A stretch of 64,000 nucleotides of DNA from an uncultured Prevotellaceae bacterium (lineage in GTDB: Bacteria > Bacteroidota > Bacteroidia > Bacteroidales > Bacteroidaceae): assembly GCA_947176535.1 (NCBI GenBank), contig CAMWQU010000009.1:26538-90537 (forward strand). The letters run 5' to 3'. A model generated the notes under the pieces. It searched no databases. It was not told the origin of the DNA and saw nothing but the letters and a program-made list of their open reading frames with translations. The position numbers and the translations under genes are program-made. Numbering within the stretch: the stretch's first letter is position 1; every line of letters starts with the position of its first letter. Positions 16,666 to 25,488 of this stretch are shown here, piece by piece.

Positions 16666-19224
16666 TTACTTGATGACTGTTTTTCTGCCCTTGCGGACGT
16701 ATATCCCGTGGGACGGAGCCTCCACTCTGCGGCCTTGCAGGTCGTAGAGGCTGTCCGAAGAAAGGGCTGAAGCGGTGGCCGATACCGGTGAAATGCCGTT
16801 TTCCTCCTGCTTCACCAGTGTAACGTTATCAAAGCCGATGATTTTTTCTGTACCCGAATAGTTGTGCATGGCCGTAAGTACGATGGTCGTGGCGGCTATG
16901 CCGTCGCTCTCGAACTCCAGTTTCACATGCTGCCACTCGGTTTTATTCTCCAATGAAGGCGACGTTACCGTGGGCCCGTCTTCCGTCCGGGTCGAGACAA
17001 AGGCGTCACCGCCCAGTCCACTTTTCCATAGGTCGGCCTCCAGGGTGTACGTACCTTCGGGCAACAGCAATTCCTGACTGAGGTTGAGGGTAGGCGTTCC
17101 CCAGTTCTGACGAATCCAGTAGGTCTGCCGGCTGTCCTCGGAGGGTTTTGCCAGAGAACCGAAGAAACGGTCGAAGAACAGGTCGCCCGAACGCAGTGCC
17201 GTGATGTCGTTCGTGTCTCCGCTGATGCGTTCTACAGTCCACCCTTGGGGTACATAGATGGCGCGGTCGCTCGCAACGCCGCTCTCCGTCTGCACGGTGT
17301 AGGCCGCTTCGAAGTCTCCGTTCTCGAGTGTCGTGGGCAGGTTCTTGTTGTGCTCGGCCTTGATGGTCTTCTGCATCTCCTTTGTGAGCATCTGCACTTC
17401 CATCGGTGTGGCCGCCATACCGTAGATGTCCATCCCGACGCAGGTATGGGGGAACTCCATTCGGTCTGCGGAGAGATAACCGATTTCGAGGCCCTCTATC
17501 TCGATGACTTGGTCTACCAGCCCGTTGCGGTAAACGGTCAGTGCGTGTCCGTCGTAGGTGAGGGCAAGCACCCATGTGGAGAGCTTCGTGGGATGATTGT
17601 CACTGTTGGTACCGTTGCTGGCCGTAGCCCATCCGTCGCTGCAGAGCAGGCGGTTCTGCGAAGGGTAGACGGTGCTGTCGATAATCATTTCGGGGTATTG
17701 TGTCTCGGTATTGAGCCGGTAAATCAGTTTGCCCTCGTCGCCGCTCAGCAGGGTACCGCCATAGTTGGATGTGTCCATCCGGAAGCCGAAGAGGAACGTC
17801 TCGTTGGCCTTCAGGCACCGGCAGTCGAACTGCGGCGCATCCCGGACGTTGCGCACGGGCTCCTCCCATTCGTAATTGCAGTGTATGCCGGTGGGGTAGC
17901 CTCTGGGATAGCTCTTGTTCACCATCCAGTAGTCATAGTCGCCTTGCATCCATGCGAGACGCAGGGGAGAGTTCTTCGAGCCGGGCAGAATGAAAGGTCG
18001 TGCGTTGTTCTTCGGGGAATCCGTCGTGACCTGCTCGCTACCGCTCACCTTTCCCTCATCGTCGATGGTGTACTTCCATATTTCGTAAACGCCGTCCCTG
18101 TCATATGCCCCGTTTTGGGTGGGGATGGATAGATAGAGGTCGTTGATGTTGTCAGGGTCTAAGGCCATGCCGCCCGAGTAGCACCGCTCGGTGCTGTTCC
18201 AGTTTTGATGGAACGCATGTCCGGCATGTTGCACCCACGTGCGACGCCATTCCGAACCCGTCCAACGGGCATACCAGTAGGCGTGTGCCGTTTTGGCATC
18301 GTCGATGTGCGGATAGGCGATAACCGGATTCTCGTCTTTGTCGAGAGCTATCTGCCATACCCAGTTGCGGATGTTGGCCGTGTTGTCCACAATGGTTGCG
18401 GGGTAGGCGGTGGCATACGACGATTGCTTATTGACGTTGAACACACCGTCGCTGATTTTCTTCAGCTCCTTTCCGTGGATGTCGCGCAGGACGGGGCCGT
18501 TCCCCTTGTTGATGTCGATGACGTTGAAATAAAGCCAGTCGGGCATTTCGTTATCGGGATGTCCCGTGGTGTAGGCTAAATAGATTTTGTCTTTGCCGTT
18601 ACTCTGATACTTGGCATAGGGGCGTGCGCCCGTGGACTGCACAATCTGTCGCGGGCCGAAGTCGAACTGACAGTTGTCGTTCCCATCGGGCATTGTGAGC
18701 CGGGCGATGGTGGGATGCCAGTTGATGCCGCGCCAGCAGAGATAGATGTGCGTGGGGTCGTCCGTCAGGATAAAGGGCGAAGGATACGTCGTGTTGTTGG
18801 CTGTGGCCAGGAACTTCTCCTCGCCCAAGTCGGTGATGTCGCCCGGCTTGCGGCTGATGCGATACCAAATTTGGGGTTCGTCGGTATGGCGGGTGTAGAA
18901 AATCATCACACGCTCGTCCGGCAATACGATGAAAGTGGGATTGTTGTGGTCATCGGGCTGAAAATAGGAACGTACAAGCACGTCCGTCTTGCGTCTCGTG
19001 AGCCAGTCGTACTGTGTGGCCTTGATGTTGCCGTGTACGTCGATGTAACCGATGTATGATGCGTTGATGGTGCCCTCGGCATTTTCGTAATGCAGGGCCC
19101 TCGGGTCGGCAAACCAGCACCACGCGCCCTCTTCGGCCACCACATTCGTTTTATAACTCTCTTCGGTCTCGGCATGTGCTCCCCCTGCGAGTAATGCCAA
19201 CAGCATAAAGAATAACTTTCTCAT
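16666..19224 (-). CDS. Exported BNR_4 protein with LamG-like and C-terminal beta domains
   Basis: An 852-residue secreted protein, probably acting on polysaccharide. After the signal peptide (ALLAGGAHA) comes a BNR_4-type beta-propeller (~25-430), marked by EGAWCWFADPRALHY, WHPTIARLTMPDG and SGGMALDPDN. A LamG/concanavalin-like domain (~450-620) and a carbohydrate-binding-like jelly roll (~630-810, beginning LENGDFEAAY) follow. It ends with the tail LYDLQGRRV...GIYVRKGRKTVIK. BNR_4 proteins in Bacteroidota include polysaccharide lyases and related enzymes acting on rhamnose/uronate-containing glycans; no specific activity can be assigned here. It converges tail-to-tail with the GH3 gene, with no terminator between them. 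Confidence 0.8.
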   Translation of the reverse strand: MRKLFFMLLALLAGGAHAETEESYKTNVVAEEGAWCWFADPRALHYENAEGTINASYIGYIDVHGNIKATQYDWLTRRKTDVLVRSYFQPDDHNNPTFIVLPDERVMIFYTRHTDEPQIWYRISRKPGDITDLGEEKFLATANNTTYPSPFILTDDPTHIYLCWRGINWHPTIARLTMPDGNDNCQFDFGPRQIVQSTGARPYAKYQSNGKDKIYLAYTTGHPDNEMPDWLYFNVIDINKGNGPVLRDIHGKELKKISDGVFNVNKQSSYATAYPATIVDNTANIRNWVWQIALDKDENPVIAYPHIDDAKTAHAYWYARWTGSEWRRTWVQHAGHAFHQNWNSTERCYSGGMALDPDNINDLYLSIPTQNGAYDRDGVYEIWKYTIDDEGKVSGSEQVTTDSPKNNARPFILPGSKNSPLRLAWMQGDYDYWMVNKSYPRGYPTGIHCNYEWEEPVRNVRDAPQFDCRCLKANETFLFGFRMDTSNYGGTLLSGDEGKLIYRLNTETQYPEMIIDSTVYPSQNRLLCSDGWATASNGTNSDNHPTKLSTWVLALTYDGHALTVYRNGLVDQVIEIEGLEIGYLSADRMEFPHTCVGMDIYGMAATPMEVQMLTKEMQKTIKAEHNKNLPTTLENGDFEAAYTVQTESGVASDRAIYVPQGWTVERISGDTNDITALRSGDLFFDRFFGSLAKPSEDSRQTYWIRQNWGTPTLNLSQELLLPEGTYTLEADLWKSGLGGDAFVSTRTEDGPTVTSPSLENKTEWQHVKLEFESDGIAATTIVLTAMHNYSGTEKIIGFDNVTLVKQEENGISPVSATASALSSDSLYDLQGRRVEAPSHGIYVRKGRKTVIK

Positions 19225-19298
19225 TATCTTGTAAGTGTTTTAGGTATATAAGGAATGAAAGGGATTGCATCTGCGCGGGCAGGCTGCGCTGTCCGTTT

Positions 19299-20105
19299 TT
19301 AAGGCACGCGCTCCACGGCGGCCTTGATGTCGCGATTGTAGTCACTGCCCATAGCCACAACTTTGCCTTTCGGATCAACGAGGATGAACAGCGGTATGTT
19401 GCGGATGCCATACCGGGCGAGCAACGGCCCGCTCCAGCCGCGGAAGTCGCAATACGTCTGCCAACGCTCCTCGTAGGCTTTGTCTACGGGCTTTATGTTG
19501 GTCTTGTCGATGTCGAGCAGATAGGTGAAAGCCGTAAGGCTGTCGGGATGCTCATCCAAGGCCCGCCGGATGTGGAAACTGACTTGCGATGAGCCATACT
19601 TCCAGTCGGCCATGAAGCCGATGAGCAGGTAAGCATCCTTTTTCTGCTTGATAATTTTCGATTTAGGCAGCGGGCGGCCTATGGCAATCTGCGCCTTTCC
19701 GGACTTCTTTTCCTGCCTGATTACGGAATCGGCTCCCTCCACGTTTACCTGACTCAAACTAAGGGCGTCGCCCTGAATGCGCACTTCGGTGCCCCGTCGG
19801 GCCATAAAGGTGAGGGTGGAAAAATTGGGATAGACGAGAATGTAAGTATGTGGTTCGGCATCGTCGGGCGCGGTCTGGTAGTCAAAACGCCCTTTCCGGA
19901 TGTGTATGGTGTCGAGCGGAACGGGCAGGCCTCCGTCCTTGCTGTACAGGAGGACATCGGCATGGGGCAGGTTTTCAAATTCGCCGTAGATACGAAGTTT
20001 CCCTTTCTGCGGGCCGCAGGCGGAAACGAGAATAAAAAGAAAGAGAATTGGAAACTGAAAGCTGAACGTCAGGCCCTTCCGTCTATGATGTGATATCCGT
20101 CTCAT
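19299..20105 (-). CDS. Thioredoxin-fold lipoprotein lacking the CXXC motif
   Basis: A 268-residue lipoprotein (lipobox LVSAC near residue 30). Residues ~35-130 resemble the DUF4369 beta domain found before thioredoxin domains in Bacteroidota. Residues ~150-268 keep the thioredoxin fold (AYLLIGFMADW, cis-Pro in RNIPLFILVDPKGKVVA), but the active site reads DWKYGSSQ instead of WCxxC, so it cannot act as an ordinary dithiol oxidoreductase. A chaperone-like or structural role is an inference. It starts 52 bp downstream of the OmpA/TPR lipoprotein gene. The ATG at 20105 sits in the loop of a 20-bp stem, described separately. No other Met precedes the lipobox. Confidence 0.78.
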   Translation of the reverse strand: MRRISHHRRKGLTFSFQFPILFLFILVSACGPQKGKLRIYGEFENLPHADVLLYSKDGGLPVPLDTIHIRKGRFDYQTAPDDAEPHTYILVYPNFSTLTFMARRGTEVRIQGDALSLSQVNVEGADSVIRQEKKSGKAQIAIGRPLPKSKIIKQKKDAYLLIGFMADWKYGSSQVSFHIRRALDEHPDSLTAFTYLLDIDKTNIKPVDKAYEERWQTYCDFRGWSGPLLARYGIRNIPLFILVDPKGKVVAMGSDYNRDIKAAVERVP

Positions 20106-20143
20106 GCCTTCGGTTGCTCGCCACTTTCAATTTCCAATTCTCT
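20042..20143 (-). promoter_or_regulatory. 20-bp stem enclosing the start codon of the thioredoxin-like lipoprotein
   Basis: Arms 20042-20061 and 20124-20143 are inverted repeats of 20 bp; in minus-strand RNA every position can pair, with one G-U wobble. The 62-nt loop holds the start codon at 20105 and its upstream region, and the 3' arm encodes part of the signal peptide. A U-rich run (UUUCUUUUUAUU) follows the stem. It could be a terminator/attenuator after the OmpA/TPR gene or a translational control element. Confidence 0.65.
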
Positions 20144-20157
20144 GTTGCGGTGTATGC

Positions 20158-21852
20158 TTACTTCAGCAGACCGGTGATGGTGCTGGCTACGGCAGCAAAC
20201 TCAAGGTCGTCCTTGGCGCGTGCTTTCAGCGTGGGGTCTTTCTCCACTGCGGTGCGCAGGTTGCTGACGATGGCAGCCGTCTCGCCGGTGCGGGCGGCCA
20301 GAATAGCCTGGAGGTAAGCCGTAGTGGCATCAGCGGATTTCACGTTAGCCAGCGTCTGACGGGCCGAAGCGTAGTCCTCGTTGAGCAACTGAGCCAAAGC
20401 AGCCGTGTTGGTCTGACTGTCCGTCAGGTTCTTGGCAGCCTGCTGGTAGTTACCCTTGGCAATGTTGTAGGCACCCATCACCTGATTGTAGTTGCCGGCA
20501 CCGAATCCCTGAGCCAGCAGGCTCTCGGCACGGTCGAGATTACCCTCGCGCAGAGCCATGAGTGCCAAATTGGCGTTCACCTCGGGAGCGCGGTTGTTGA
20601 TGTTCTTGGCCTTGTCAAGATACTGTGCGGCCTGCTGATAGTCGCCCTCGGCATAGCAGAGCTGTGCGAGGTTGTTCAGTGCACGGTAGTCGTTGGGGAA
20701 GAGCTTCTGTATCGTCTGGTTCCAGTTCTTCTGCTCGGCGGGATTCTCTTCCATAAGGACGTTGGCACCGTAGACGAGTTCCTCGATGCTGAGTTGCGAG
20801 GGGTCTTTCTTATACTGGTCGATGATTTCCTCGTCGCTGCGGCCGATGATTTCGTAGCTCACGATGAGGCGTGCGCGACGGAGTTCGGGCAGAATGCCAT
20901 CCTTGATGTCGGTGTAGACGTTGCTGATGTTGCGAATCTGCTGCTCACGCTCTTCGGGGTCTTTGTACATGGAGAGCACGGAGAGAATGACCTGCTTGTC
21001 CTGCAAGTTGCTGGCGGCCACGAGCTGTTGGAAACCGTCCCAGTCCTCAGCGGTGTAGCGCGTGTTGATGTCGGCATCCATCTTGATTTTCCGGAGCTCT
21101 TTCTTCAGGTAGTCTGCGCTGACGTTTTGACGACGCTCGGCCAGTTTCTCGTTGAACGAGTAGCGGCCGTCGGGCGAAGCGTAGGCACTGACTTCGATTT
21201 CGTCCAGGGCGCGGCCCTCGGCATCGTCGTTGATTTCTTTCAGTATGGCTACCAAGTCCTTCATGCTCACGCTCGTCAGCTCGCTGGTGCGGAGGTTGGA
21301 CTGTGCGATGAGGAACTTGATGTTAGCCTCCTGCTTCTGTTCGATGACGCGCTGGAACTGATCGGGAGCGATGGCGGCATTGTCGCTGTCGAGGCAGCGG
21401 CTCAGCAGTTCGGAGGTAGCCAAAACGCCGTAACCGACTTTCACGTCGGGCAGATGCTTCACTTTTTTCTTCAGACGAGCCTCGAAAGTCATGTAGAGGT
21501 CGCTGCGGAGCATTTCGGGCGTGTAGCGGAAGTTGGCCTTCATGGTGTACGTGCCACCCAGTTTGTAGTTCACGTCGGTGCCGTTGCCTTCCACCTTTTC
21601 GCCCTGGAATGTGGCGGCCTGTGCGGCCGTTTCACCTGTGGCATAGCGGAGTACGGGTGTGGCGGTGATCTGCGCCTTTTTCTTCATGTACTTTTCGGGG
21701 AACGTGACCGAAATCTGTGCAGGCACTTCTCCGGCCGTAGTCACAAGGGGCGTGGGCGTAACCTTGAAGTTGTCGGATGTGAGGTTGCCCAGTTTGCTGC
21801 AACCCGTCAGCACCAGAGCGGCGGACAGGGGCAAAAGAATTGTTTTTTTCAT
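20158..21852 (-). CDS. OmpA-like/TPR lipoprotein
   Basis: A 564-residue lipoprotein (MKKTILLPLSAALVLTGC, lipidated Cys18). An N-terminal beta-rich half (~20-200) is followed by an OmpA-like peptidoglycan-associated segment (~210-260: EVSAYASPDGRYSFNEKLAERR) and a C-terminal tetratricopeptide region (~350-560; ALNNLAQLCYAEGDYQQAAQYLDKA and following units). The architecture suggests an outer-membrane-anchored, wall-contacting scaffold; similar proteins are abundant envelope components in Bacteroidales, but I do not recognise a specific named homologue. It is followed closely by the thioredoxin-like lipoprotein gene and may share its transcript. A -7 box lies 33 bp upstream. Confidence 0.82.
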   Translation of the reverse strand: MKKTILLPLSAALVLTGCSKLGNLTSDNFKVTPTPLVTTAGEVPAQISVTFPEKYMKKKAQITATPVLRYATGETAAQAATFQGEKVEGNGTDVNYKLGGTYTMKANFRYTPEMLRSDLYMTFEARLKKKVKHLPDVKVGYGVLATSELLSRCLDSDNAAIAPDQFQRVIEQKQEANIKFLIAQSNLRTSELTSVSMKDLVAILKEINDDAEGRALDEIEVSAYASPDGRYSFNEKLAERRQNVSADYLKKELRKIKMDADINTRYTAEDWDGFQQLVAASNLQDKQVILSVLSMYKDPEEREQQIRNISNVYTDIKDGILPELRRARLIVSYEIIGRSDEEIIDQYKKDPSQLSIEELVYGANVLMEENPAEQKNWNQTIQKLFPNDYRALNNLAQLCYAEGDYQQAAQYLDKAKNINNRAPEVNANLALMALREGNLDRAESLLAQGFGAGNYNQVMGAYNIAKGNYQQAAKNLTDSQTNTAALAQLLNEDYASARQTLANVKSADATTAYLQAILAARTGETAAIVSNLRTAVEKDPTLKARAKDDLEFAAVASTITGLLK

Positions 21853-21885
21853 TGCTTTATAAATAAATATTATACTACTTCGCTA

Positions 21886-21893
21886 CAAAGATA
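21886..21893 (-). promoter_or_regulatory. -7 box of the OmpA/TPR lipoprotein gene
   Basis: Minus-strand TATCTTTG, a perfect TAnnTTTG, 33 bp upstream of the start. The -33 element is weak (TTG at 24 bp). Repeat array C lies 85 bp further upstream. Confidence 0.6.
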
Positions 21894-21977
21894 CGGATTT
21901 ATTGTGAAATAGGCTCACAATTTTCTCCCTTTTTTCCTATTCTTCGTCGCTATTGTTCCGGGGGGCCGGCGGAGTGG

Positions 21978-22100
21978 CGTCGGGAGGATGCGAAAAGGTC
22001 GCCCCGACGTCGGGCCTTGGTCCATACTATTGTCGGGCCTCAATCCTCATATTGTCTAAGCCTCGTCCATACTATGGGCGAGGCACCGTCCTGCCGGGGG
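21978..22100. repeat. 22-bp repeat array, copy C
   Basis: Degenerate units start near 21978, 21997, 22019, 22041, 22064 and 22087, with spacings of mostly 22-23 bp. GTCCATACTAT replaces the usual GTCCATAGCGG core in two units. It lies between the M16 protease stop and the OmpA/TPR lipoprotein promoter. Confidence 0.75.
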
Positions 22101-22141
22101 CTTGTTTCCGTCTTCCCGGAAGCTGCTACGAAAGGGGCGTT

Positions 22142-23365
22142 TCAGGAGTAGATAAGCGTGGTGAGTTTCCGCTCGGAGAACGTCTCCTGCGCCACGTCCC
22201 AGAGTCGGGTGGCCGTGAGGTCGTCCACCCGCCGGCACATCTCTTCCAGCGTCTGCGTGGAACCCTGATGCAAAAGGCGTCGCCCCATGCCAATGGCCAC
22301 GTTCTCGCCGTTTTCCCACGCCAGTGTCAGTTGTCCTTTCAACTGTCTTTTGGCGGCGGCAAGGGCTGCCGGCGAGAGCGGGGCATCGGTGAGCCGTGCC
22401 AGTTCGCGACGTATGAGCCGCAGGCAGCGTTCCACGTCGCTGTGGTCGCACCCGAAGTAGGTCGTCCAAAGCCCCGTGTCGGTATATCCCGTCAGTCCGC
22501 TTTCTACCGTGTACACCAGTCCGTTGCGTTCGCGCAAGACCATGTTGAAGCGGGCGTTCATGCCCGGCCCGCCCAGGATATTGTTGAGCAGATAGAGGGC
22601 TGTGTGGCGACTGTCGGAGAGTGCATAACTTTGTGTGCCGAGAATGACGTGAGCCTGATGGGTCTGCTTCTTGATGCGGGCATCGGGAGGGGGCACCAGG
22701 GCACCGGGAGCCTCGCGGATGACGGCGGGCAGGGACGCCGCCCCGTCGGTGTCACACAGGCGGGCAGCCATGCGCTCCACCTGCGCCATCTTCACGTCGC
22801 CCAGCACGAAGAGCACCATGCGGCCGGGATGGTAGAGGCGACGGGCAAAGCGCAGGAGGTCGTCCGTGCGGTAGGCGTGCAGACGGTCGGCCTCGCCCAG
22901 AATGTTGCGCCCCAGTGGGTGGTCGCGGAAGAGCAGCGTCTCGAAGTCGTCGTAGATGAGTTCCGAGGGAGAGTCGTTGTAGCTCTCTATCTCGTCGCAG
23001 ACAACCTCCACTTCGCGTTCCAGTTCGCGCTGCGGAAAGGTGCTGCGGAGGGTGATGTCGAACAGGAGGTCGAGGGCGCGGGAAAGGTGGTGCCGCAGCA
23101 CGCTACAATAGTAGACGGTGTGCTCCTTGCCCGTGTAGGCATTCAGTTCGCCGCCCACCGACTCCATGCGGTTGATGATGTGCCAGGCCTTGCGCCGACG
23201 GGTTCCCTTGAAGGACATGTGCTCGATGAAATGGGCCATTCCTGACTCCTCGGGCAACTGGTCGCGTGTGCCGGCGTCTACGGCCAGTCCGCAGTAGACC
23301 ACCCGGCTCGTCCGGTGGTCGAGAACGATGCGTAGGCCGTTGTCGAGTGTGGCGGTTTGTATCAT
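22142..23365 (-). CDS. M16-family zinc protease
   Basis: A 407-residue insulinase/processing-peptidase-like metalloprotease with the inverted zinc motif HFIEH (His45, Glu48, His49) and a downstream third-ligand region (EVEVVCDEIESYNDSP). The second half carries the R/Y-containing LRERNGLVYTVESG motif used by M16B active chains or partners. There is no signal peptide, so it is probably cytoplasmic. It is the last gene of the minus-strand run dapB-lepB-wbqC-M16; the gap to the WbqC-like gene is only 12 bp. Substrate unknown. Confidence 0.9.
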   Translation of the reverse strand: MIQTATLDNGLRIVLDHRTSRVVYCGLAVDAGTRDQLPEESGMAHFIEHMSFKGTRRRKAWHIINRMESVGGELNAYTGKEHTVYYCSVLRHHLSRALDLLFDITLRSTFPQRELEREVEVVCDEIESYNDSPSELIYDDFETLLFRDHPLGRNILGEADRLHAYRTDDLLRFARRLYHPGRMVLFVLGDVKMAQVERMAARLCDTDGAASLPAVIREAPGALVPPPDARIKKQTHQAHVILGTQSYALSDSRHTALYLLNNILGGPGMNARFNMVLRERNGLVYTVESGLTGYTDTGLWTTYFGCDHSDVERCLRLIRRELARLTDAPLSPAALAAAKRQLKGQLTLAWENGENVAIGMGRRLLHQGSTQTLEEMCRRVDDLTATRLWDVAQETFSERKLTTLIYS

Positions 23366-23377
23366 GATAAGTTGAAG

Positions 23378-23953
23378 TTAAGCATTGAGAATCAGTATGC
23401 TTTCCGGCCCCATGTTGAACAGCAAATCGACGATGCTCAAGTCCGGCATGAAGCCGTGGCGGTCGCTGAAAATCTGATAATAGGGCGAGGGGTGAAAGTT
23501 GGATGAGGGAGCAGGGGCGTGACTGTCCGGACAAGCGTGCGAATCGCCGTCTGTCGCCTGTTCGTCCTCCCCGAACACCAGTCTGCACACCATCTCCTGC
23601 AAGGCTTGGTTGTAGTCGGCCAAAAATTCCCATTTCCGTTCGTAGAAAGGGGCGAAGTCATCGGCATAAAACTCAAAAAATGGGGTACGCCGGTAGCTGC
23701 TCGTGAGGGCCTGCCAGTGGAGGTGGCGCCAGTTGCCGTGGTCGCTGATGCGGATGTCGCGCGTCAGTGTGCGGTAGGGCACGAACTTCACCACGGGTAT
23801 GGTGAGTGCCAGCGGGCCGTTGGGTGAGGCAATGTAACAGCGGTTGCGAAGCGTCTGCTTGCAATAGATGTCGTCGGGGTCGATGGCCGCATCGCGGTAT
23901 CGCGCCAACCGGGCGTAGTACGAGACGGGGGCCAGATAGTAACTCTTCATCAT
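23378..23953 (-). CDS. WbqC-like family protein
   Basis: A 191-residue protein resembling WbqC-like proteins (PYQYF/APVSYYARLARYRDA-type N-terminus, then LTIPVV and a WRHLHWQALTSSYRRTPFFEFY core). Such proteins occur in O-antigen clusters and, in Bacteroidota, commonly next to lepB; the biochemical role is not known to me. It lies 37 bp after lepB and 12 bp before the M16 protease gene, consistent with one operon. Start may be either of two adjacent Met codons (23953 or 23950). Confidence 0.82.
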   Translation of the reverse strand: MMKSYYLAPVSYYARLARYRDAAIDPDDIYCKQTLRNRCYIASPNGPLALTIPVVKFVPYRTLTRDIRISDHGNWRHLHWQALTSSYRRTPFFEFYADDFAPFYERKWEFLADYNQALQEMVCRLVFGEDEQATDGDSHACPDSHAPAPSSNFHPSPYYQIFSDRHGFMPDLSIVDLLFNMGPESILILNA

Positions 23954-23990
23954 GGCGAATCACCTTGTCGGCTTGTCGCTTACGTGGGTT

Positions 23991-25442
23991 TTACTTAATG
24001 TCGTCCACCCAGCGGAAGAGACGCTCCCAGCGGATGCCGCCGTCAAACAAACCATAGTCCTTGTCCTTGGAGAACCATATTAGGATGGGTTTTCCCACGA
24101 TGTGGTCTTCCGGCACGAAGCCCCAGAAGCGGGAGTCGGCCGAGTTGTGGCGGTTGTCGCCCTGCATCCAGTAGTAGTCCATCTTGAAAGTGTACGAAGT
24201 GGCTTTCTCCCCGTTGATGAGGATGTCGCCTCGGTCGTTCACCTCCAGCGTGTTGCCCTCATAGATCCGGATGCAACGTTCGTAGACGGGCAGATTGTCG
24301 AGATTGAGCGTAATGGAAGCTCCTTTTGCGGGAATCCAAAGGGGGCCGTAATTGTCTACCGTCCAGCCCTTGTGCCCGTTCAGCGGATAGAGTCTCTCGG
24401 TGTCCTCGTCGCTCACCACTTCCACCCGGCCCACCAGGTCGGGACGGTCTTTCAGAGCCTTTACCATCTGCGCCGTCAGCGGACAGACGCCCGATGTGTA
24501 CAGGTCGCGGTAGTCGTCGAACGAAAGTCCGATTTCGCGTATGAAATCGTCGGGCAGGCTGCCCTGCAGTAGTTCCACGTAATAATTGTACTGCACGTTG
24601 TCGGGCTCCTTGTTAGCCACTCCGTCGAGATAGACGATGCGGTCGCGGATTTGCAGAACCTGACCGGGCAGACCCACACAACGCTTCACGTAATTCTCGC
24701 GACGGTCTACTGGCCGCCATATCACCTGTCCGAACTCCTGCGGATTCTGTTTGATGTAGAGGTTACCTAACGTGTAAATGGTCTTGAAGACGTTATAGCG
24801 TTGCAGCGCATCCAGTTGATTCCATTCGATGTCTCCGAAGTTCTGCTGGTAAATCTGCCGTCCGTACATATAGTCGAGCATATAAAAGTCCGCCGTCTGA
24901 AACATCGGAGCAAGGGCCACGCTGTCGCCTGCGGGATAGTTGAAGACTACGATGTCGTTCAATTGCACGGGTTTAGGGTCGATGCGCTTGTACTCCCACT
25001 GCGGCCACGTGATGTAGCTCTGTCCGCCGAAAGGCAGCGTGTGCTGACACAAGGGCATCGAAAGCGGAGTCATCGGGGCGCGGGGGCCGTAACTGGTTTT
25101 TGATACGTAGAGGTAGTCGCCCACGAGTAGACTTTTCTCTAAAGAACTCGATGGAATGGTGTAATTCTGGAAGAAATAGATGTTCACGAAGTAGACGGCC
25201 ACTAAGGCAAATACGATGGCGTCCGCCCAGCTCATGATGGTGCGGGTGACGGGATTCTCCAGTTCCTTCCACCATCCCCACTTCACCTTGCGGGTGATGT
25301 AGGCGTCAAACACAAAAGGCACGGTCAGATAGCCCCACCACGAGGCACGAATCCAAACCAGAAAAACCACTAACAATGCGCTGTATCCTATTCCTTGTGC
25401 CCAGTCTTTCCATGTGAGCTTCTTCTCTTGTTTCTTTTTCAT
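23991..25442 (-). CDS. lepB: Signal peptidase I
   Basis: A 483-residue inner-membrane protease that removes signal peptides from Sec and Tat precursors. N-terminal membrane segments (~15-35 and ~70-95) are followed by the catalytic Ser in YTIPSSSLEKSLLVGD, the general-base Lys region in NYVKRCVGLPGQ and the late box GDNRHNSADSRFWGFVP. The protein is about 150 residues longer than E. coli LepB because of an insert between the two catalytic boxes, as is usual for Bacteroidales. It sits between dapB and the WbqC-like gene. Confidence 0.95.
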   Translation of the reverse strand: MKKKQEKKLTWKDWAQGIGYSALLVVFLVWIRASWWGYLTVPFVFDAYITRKVKWGWWKELENPVTRTIMSWADAIVFALVAVYFVNIYFFQNYTIPSSSLEKSLLVGDYLYVSKTSYGPRAPMTPLSMPLCQHTLPFGGQSYITWPQWEYKRIDPKPVQLNDIVVFNYPAGDSVALAPMFQTADFYMLDYMYGRQIYQQNFGDIEWNQLDALQRYNVFKTIYTLGNLYIKQNPQEFGQVIWRPVDRRENYVKRCVGLPGQVLQIRDRIVYLDGVANKEPDNVQYNYYVELLQGSLPDDFIREIGLSFDDYRDLYTSGVCPLTAQMVKALKDRPDLVGRVEVVSDEDTERLYPLNGHKGWTVDNYGPLWIPAKGASITLNLDNLPVYERCIRIYEGNTLEVNDRGDILINGEKATSYTFKMDYYWMQGDNRHNSADSRFWGFVPEDHIVGKPILIWFSKDKDYGLFDGGIRWERLFRWVDDIK

Positions 25443-25488
25443 CGGGTAACGATTCTTATGTGTTGTATCTTTCTTTCGGGAGTGTTTA

